24,282 nucleotides of DNA, taken from Scleroderma bovista (Eukaryota; Basidiomycota; Agaricomycetes; Boletales; Sclerodermataceae). The translations under genes were made by a program, and so were the position numbers. Location of the stretch: contig JAYMGJ010000816.1 of assembly GCA_037178675.1 (NCBI GenBank), positions 1 through 24,282 on the forward strand, in the 5' to 3' direction. Below the pieces are notes generated by a model, which was given only the letters and a program-made list of their open reading frames with translations, searched no databases and was not told where the DNA came from. The stretch's first letter is position 1, and each line of letters starts with the position of its first letter. Positions 19,684 to 24,282 of the stretch are shown here, piece after piece.

Positions 19684-21133
19684 TCACGAGGACGGGCTCT
19701 CGGCACACTGCACTTTGTCCGCAGAAGTCGCTGCGATTTCCTCTGTCGATTCTAGACCTTCCCCGATAGCCACATTGCCAATGAGATACCGTAGAACGTC
19801 GCTCAGGGTAATGATACCAAAGAGACGACCCTTCTTCCCTCCCTTCCTTTCCTCTTCCTAAAAAAATTTGGCAATGGACCACAAGAGAAAGACCGTAGCT
19901 CACCTCTCCTTCAACTACCACAAGTCTATGCACACGTCGCTTTTTGATCAATTGCAGTAGCGTGCCGAGAGAATCTCCGGCTGTACAGATGACAACCCCG
20001 GGAAAATCAGGCGAGCGTTGATTCAACGCCTCTGATATGGTTAGATCAAGGGCTTGATATGCACCAAGCCGGACCAATGTCTACAAATTCATCTATGAAG
20101 GAACATTCCATCATAACATTTAAACAAGTGACGTACAATAACGTCGACGGTCTCGTATAGATTTACGACGACACCGTCCTGATCGATAATGGGTACAGCC
20201 GATATCGAACGTTCGGAGAACATGTGGACGACATCGAAAACGGGTGTATTCAACGTCGCAGTCGCTATTGGCCAATAAGGGTTGGTGTTATTTGCAGGCG
20301 GCGATTGAGAGACGTAGGTCCCGATCTTCAATTTTCGTAATGAGAGTTGAAGCTGCTGGATCTCTCTCGTGCACTATGATGCTGAAATGAGGTCCGATCT
20401 TACATGAAAGTAGCCCGAGCATACGTTTATAGCAATGAATTTGAGGAGGCGGTATTGCGTCAGAACAGATACCATTACTTCGTGGCCTGTTTCAGTGTCA
20501 TAATCGAGAAGAGGCAGTCGCCGAGCATGGGTTTGGATAAGCAGCTTGGCTGCATCGTAGAGAGTGCTACTCGGATGTTCGCAAAGCATAGGTGGAGTTG
20601 CTACCCCGAGACTTTTCTCGATGTCTGAGCAATGTCAATCAACGGTGTCACCGAATGACAGAACGGAGACAGACCTCGCAATGACTCAAGCCGGAAGGTC
20701 TCAACATCTGCTGTAGCAGTATCGTAACTGGCATTGTCGTAATAATATTGGATCAAGTGTATGATGTCTAGCACGGTCAACATGCCGGCAAACTTCGACT
20801 TTTCGCTATTCCAAAGAGGAGCGGACACCACACCTGCGATGGAGTTGATGAGTCGGAAACGCTGGCAGATGGACAGGAAGTCAACATGCCATTGAGAAGG
20901 AGACATTGAAGGGCCTTTTTCACGTTCAATTTGGTATCGAGAACGATGAGCCTATAGCTGACTGGGAATGCGTCATAACAGGTGCGGCCCTTGAGGACGT
21001 TGCGTATGGCATGCAGAGCGACATCATGGAACTCTTGTGTCTGGACTGGCGGCAGATAAGACCCTGCTCGCCTGCGTGTCGAGGCCTTTCGCTTTGGCGT
21101 TCTCGGGGACTGCGTCGGCGAAAGCGTCGCCAT
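19684..21133 (-). CDS. SNF4: AMPK/SNF1 gamma subunit
   Basis: Nucleotide-sensing regulatory subunit of the SNF1/AMPK kinase. Exons on the minus strand: 21133-20890, 20833-20675, 20624-20425, 20373-20137, 20080-19904, 19857-19684; 396 residues. Four CBS repeats are visible: FPVSYRLIVLDTKLNVKKAL plus VVSAPLWNSEKSKFAGMLT and LDIIHLIQYYY; then SSTLYDAAKLLIQTHARRLP; TPVFDVVHMFSERSISAVPI; and DSLGTLLQLIKKRRVHRLVV plus GRLFGIITLSDVLRYLIG. Intron 1 (20889-20834) starts with GC rather than GT (AATG|GCATGT) and ends ATCGCAG. It is the only join that rebuilds LLLNGVVSAP. The N-terminal 20 residues are basic. It is divergent from SSH4, with 168 bp between starts, and 92 bp upstream of VAM7 in tandem. Confidence 0.94.
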
Positions 21134-21301
21134 CGTTGAGAGGTGTGTTCGAAAGAAATTCAGTTATTATCGTATTACAAATCCCGGCCAACTCCGGGGT
21201 TATGTCCATTCCTGTAGTGACTTGGCTCTCGAATCCCGTCGCAGCTATACTCCTCCTCCTCACTATACTTCTCTTTTGTGCTTTGGTCCCACTCTAAAGT
21301 C
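21134..21301. promoter_or_regulatory. Divergent promoter between SNF4 and SSH4
   Basis: This 168 bp gap between outward-facing start codons includes the pyrimidine-rich stretch CTCCTCCTCCTCACTATACT at about 21250-21269, a typical fungal leader upstream of the SSH4 start. No definite TATA box is assigned. Confidence 0.4.
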
Positions 21302-23275
21302 ATGGCCAACAGGGCCTTCCGGTTTGTCGCAGATGACCAGACCAGCGTTGAGCAAAACGATCCTACATTGTCGGTATGGCAAACTCTGAGAAGTATCCTC
21401 GCCGATTCCAACGCTCCCATGCAAGTCATGGCCCAGACAGACTCTCCAGACCAGTCTTCTCCACCGGACCCACTGCTATTTATCCTACCCCTTCTTATTG
21501 TTCTATCAACTTTTCTTTTTATTCTCCTCCTCTTCCTCATATGTGTCATATTCATCCGCAAGCGTCGTGGTATCGCACTTGGCGACAACGATGGTCCAAC
21601 TGATATGAGCCGGGAAGAATACATCGACGGCGATGGTGGTTTCGAAGGCGTAGAGGCTCGCTGGCTCGAGACCGTTCCCGAATCAGTGCAAAGAGCATAT
21701 CTCAGAGCAAAAGGTGTGTATGTTCTCCATCGATCACCACAGCATTTACATCTCCTATTTACCACAGACTACCAAATCCAATACCCACCAAACTCTCAGC
21801 CAACGGATATCACGTTATCCCAGTTTGTCTCCATTCAAGAAAAGGGTGTTTCGGCATGGTGCTTCGAGCCAGACGATTTAACCATTAATTTCCTTCTTGT
21901 CCATGCACGCACTGAAATCACATTCCTTCCCGATCCCGCAACGTCTTCCTCCGTCCAATCTAATCTCCCACTTCCCAAGTTGAATGAAGTCTATTATTGG
22001 GAGGTCAAAATGTTTGACCTTCCGGAGACGACCACCGTCGGCGTTGGTCTAGCCACAAAGCCTTATCCCGTTTTCCGTCTACCTGGCCTCAATCGTCATT
22101 CTATTGCATACCACTCTAATGGTGATAAATGCTACAACTATCCCTTCACTACCGCACCTTTTGGCCCTTCACTGAAAGAAGGCGACGTACTTGGCGTAGG
22201 ATATCGTCCCCGTACAGGAACTGTCTTCTTTACCAGAAACGGTCGCAAGATGGAAGATGCATTCGTTGGCTTTAACCGATACAATCTCTTTCCTACAGTA
22301 GGCGCCGATGGCCCTTGCAGCGTTCATGTCAACTTTGGTCAGGCAGGCTTCGTCTTCATCGAGGCAAATGTCAAGAAGTGGGGACTAGCTCCCAGCGTAG
22401 GAACACTTGCTCCTCCACCAGCGTATGGCAGCGAAAGGGGCAGTATCTTGCTGGATGTAGGCGGCGGTGTCAGGCCATCTGGAATTACGTTTAGTCCACA
22501 GAGCGCACCCAGTGCTTCGTCTCCACACTCTCCACGCCGTCATCGCCTCAGGCGTCCCAGGAGTATACCGTCCAATGTTCCTGCAGCGTCGTCATCCCTT
22601 CGAGGCACCCCATTGACATCGCGCACCCATGAGCCAACCACACCACCCCCGCCAATTACTCCCGTCGACGAGGAACCAGATGAAAGTGGAGCCGGACCAT
22701 CGGCAGGTCACAGGTACATGTCACCCACCGACTTGCCTTTCCATATGCCATCGAATCGCCATCTTCCATTATCACTCCCGGTGGAAGAGGAAGCCAGTTC
22801 ACAGGAGGACTCTCACTCGTCCGCCTCTTCGCGTTCAGAGTCCCCCGACAGCGAAGGTGCCGCAGGTGCGAGCAGCCTCTTTAATATGCCTCGCCTGCGA
22901 TTCGGATCGCTTACTCACTTCCTGGCTGCAACACGACATTCAGGTTCAGACACGACCATTCAGATCCACCTGCCACCTGATTCACCCCCTACTCCAAACC
23001 CACCAACGCCAAACCAGCGCGACATTCATCTGCAAGCTTTCCCTAGTTCGTCGCTTGAGGAAGAGCTGACTAGCGAGAACCCGATACTCTCCAGATGCGA
23101 TCCTCCGGCGTACTCACCATTGGATGCGTACGCTTATTCAGAAGGTGTACATATCGATTTGCCCGCGGATGTTATTGCCGCCGCGTTGGAAGGGGGGTCA
23201 TTGCCTGCCAGCGCTATAGGGCAAGGCTCGAATTCGCGTTCCGAAAGGCGTCGAACCAGACGAGAGAGACGGTAA
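21302..23275 (+). CDS. SSH4/EAR1-like Rsp5 ubiquitin-ligase adaptor (transmembrane, SPRY domain, PY motifs)
   Basis: In yeast, Ssh4/Ear1 recruit the Rsp5 E3 ligase to membrane cargo in endosomes and vacuoles. Exons: 21302-21713 and 21768-23275; 639 residues. One transmembrane helix lies at about 58-85 (LLFILPLLIVLSTFLFILLL...), followed by a basic RKRRG stop-transfer. The segment FVSIQEKGVSAWCFEPD and a SPRY domain at about 205-345 follow (NEVYYWEVKMFDLPE, GVGLATKPYPVFRLPG, HSNGDKCYNY, GDVLGVGYRPRTGTVFFTRN, VNFGQAGF). Two PPAY motifs (about residue 355 in APPPAYGSE and about 582 in CDPPAYSPLD) are expected Rsp5 WW-domain ligands. The rest of the tail is Ser/Pro-rich and probably disordered. 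The 54 nt intron has no stop and a length divisible by three, so retention would insert 18 residues. Confidence 0.9.
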   Translation: MANRAFRFVADDQTSVEQNDPTLSVWQTLRSILADSNAPMQVMAQTDSPDQSSPPDPLLFILPLLIVLSTFLFILLLFLICVIFIRKRRGIALGDNDGPTDMSREEYIDGDGGFEGVEARWLETVPESVQRAYLRAKGVYVLHRSPQHLHLLFTTDYQIQYPPNSQPTDITLSQFVSIQEKGVSAWCFEPDDLTINFLLVHARTEITFLPDPATSSSVQSNLPLPKLNEVYYWEVKMFDLPETTTVGVGLATKPYPVFRLPGLNRHSIAYHSNGDKCYNYPFTTAPFGPSLKEGDVLGVGYRPRTGTVFFTRNGRKMEDAFVGFNRYNLFPTVGADGPCSVHVNFGQAGFVFIEANVKKWGLAPSVGTLAPPPAYGSERGSILLDVGGGVRPSGITFSPQSAPSASSPHSPRRHRLRRPRSIPSNVPAASSSLRGTPLTSRTHEPTTPPPPITPVDEEPDESGAGPSAGHRYMSPTDLPFHMPSNRHLPLSLPVEEEASSQEDSHSSASSRSESPDSEGAAGASSLFNMPRLRFGSLTHFLAATRHSGSDTTIQIHLPPDSPPTPNPPTPNQRDIHLQAFPSSSLEEELTSENPILSRCDPPAYSPLDAYAYSEGVHIDLPADVIAAALEGGSLPASAIGQGSNSRSERRRTRRERR

Positions 23276-23665
23276 CGATGGGTTCCCCATTCTGGGCTAA
23301 TGGTCAGTCCTGAGCTCCTCACTTACATAAAATGCACGGCTCTGGATGTCTGACGCTGTACATAGTAGCAGGTTATCATTTGCAATGCTCTGTAATGCTG
23401 CACCTGGGATGATCATCCGCATCTCTGCTTTCCATCTACCACTATCGCTGTGTATCCTGGACGTTTTTCTGCTCCTACTCCACCTATTCATTTCATGCTT
23501 TAAGGGGGGCACTGTACAAAAGGCTTGAGGAAATACAAATACTTTGGCACAGTACTGTAGATGTATAGCTATACTTCCTCCACAACAATGCGACGACACA
23601 TTTAAGCGTATGACCTCCAAGATCTACTGCTCATCCTCTGGTCTGACCACAATGCTTGCCTACCC
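23276..23665. other. Convergent intergenic region, no gene seen
   Basis: This 390 bp region lies between the convergent 3' ends of SSH4 and the aspartyl-tRNA synthetase gene, so it should hold both 3' UTRs. A 107-codon open frame on the minus strand (23297-23620) shows no family resemblance and is treated as chance. A pyrimidine-rich stretch (about 23461-23500) is the only compositional feature. Confidence 0.5.
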
Positions 23666-24282
23666 TCAAGGTTCTAAGCGCTTGGGGTCCCTTGGGAACA
23701 AGGAGGCCCGTCTAATGTTATTGAGCTTCAGGAAGAGCATCAATACACGTTCTAAACCAATCCCACCACCGCCGTGAGGTGGGCAACCCATGCGGAAGCC
23801 ATCGAGATAACCCTTCATGGATTCAGGGTCAACGCCTTTGGCACGCATTTGCTGGCAGAGGAACTCGGGATCGTGAATACGTTGTGCTCCTGACATAATT
23901 TCTTCGCCTCTCATGAAGAAATCATAAGAGTTAGAAAGGGTCTGTATAGATGATAAAGAAGCAAGACAGACAAAGTCGCTACACGACTCACAGGATCTTT
24001 AGGGTCGGGCATGGTATAGAATGGCCGCAGAGCAAGAGGAAACTTGTCGACGATGAAGTAGTCGGTATCATATTTATCTTTGATGATGCGCCCCAGTCTC
24101 TTCTCATTCTCGGTACTAATCACGAGGTCAAAAAGATCAGAAAAGGCGGATTCAGAGGGGACTTACTTGATATCATCCAATATCTCCCGTTCCACCCCGT
24201 CCTCGACAAGGAGGTCGACAGCTTCTTTGAATGTCAGAACTAGTGTCTCTTCTCTCCACTTAAATTCCTCAGCTTCGAACTG
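23666..24282 (-). CDS. DPS1: Cytosolic aspartyl-tRNA synthetase, C-terminal part (5' end off the right edge)
   Basis: Class II synthetase that charges tRNA-Asp. Exons seen on the minus strand: 24282-24167 (begins in frame), 24115-23992, 23941-23666. The protein reads [20 protein letters not shown], then [99 protein letters not shown] and [17 protein letters not shown] is class II motif 3 with its arginine. The PFYTMPDP and [17 protein letters not shown] segments are typical of the eukaryotic/archaeal-type AspRS rather than the mitochondrial one. Both introns are GT-AG and in phase. The N-terminal anticodon-binding domain lies outside the window. Confidence 0.93.

Noticed and set aside
21175..21765. 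196-codon minus-strand open frame
   Set aside because: Antisense to SSH4 exon 1, whose transmembrane segment and downstream SPRY domain are clearly real.

Overview
The window looks like a compact, gene-dense stretch of a nuclear fungal chromosome, most likely Agaricomycete-type Basidiomycota. The evidence is intron style: nearly every gene is cut by many short introns of about 45-70 nt, with GT-AG ends and spacing that restores conserved protein reading frames. Gene content also fits: PIL1/LSP1 eisosome protein, SSH4-type Rsp5 adaptor, Vam7, Snf4 and Pex14. I see no transposon, tRNA, rRNA or CRISPR array. Exon boundaries below were worked out by hand from splice signals plus conserved protein motifs.

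Layout, left to right: PEX14 (minus, cut by the left edge) is head-to-head with TUF1 (mitochondrial EF-Tu, plus). Next come GCVH (glycine cleavage H protein, plus), the ESSS/NDUFB11-like complex I subunit (minus) and an SMNDC1/SPF30-like Tudor splicing factor (plus). A poorly explained stretch (5606-6518) follows. Then two divergently transcribed genes, here called A (6519-7330, minus) and B (7492-8402, plus). RIO2 (minus) and NAA40/NatD (plus) are almost back to back. They are followed by a GH3-family gene, PIL1 and an eIF4E (all minus), an MTM1/SLC25A39-type carrier (plus), VAM7 and SNF4/AMPK gamma (minus), SSH4 (plus), and the 3' end of cytosolic aspartyl-tRNA synthetase (minus, cut by the right edge).

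Most genes are housekeeping: mitochondrial translation, glycine decarboxylation and respiration; ribosome maturation (RIO2); translation initiation (eIF4E); histone N-terminal acetylation (NAA40); vacuolar fusion (VAM7); and energy sensing (SNF4). They do not form one pathway. Short divergent promoters (54-183 bp) recur and may co-regulate pairs.

The most novel item is the A/B pair. The two proteins belong to no family I can name, but they share an ungapped 64-residue block centred on a YRGL motif. The block is bounded in both genes by introns at identical alignment positions and phases (phase 2, eleven residues before the block; phase 0, at its end). They are therefore head-to-head paralogs with a short zipper-like helix, and may be an undescribed fungal regulator pair. 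Other points worth a second look are a GA-AG intron in PEX14, a GC-AG intron in SNF4, a histidine in the SNARE zero layer of VAM7, and a few one- or two-base frame anomalies that suggest either local sequence errors or real decay.
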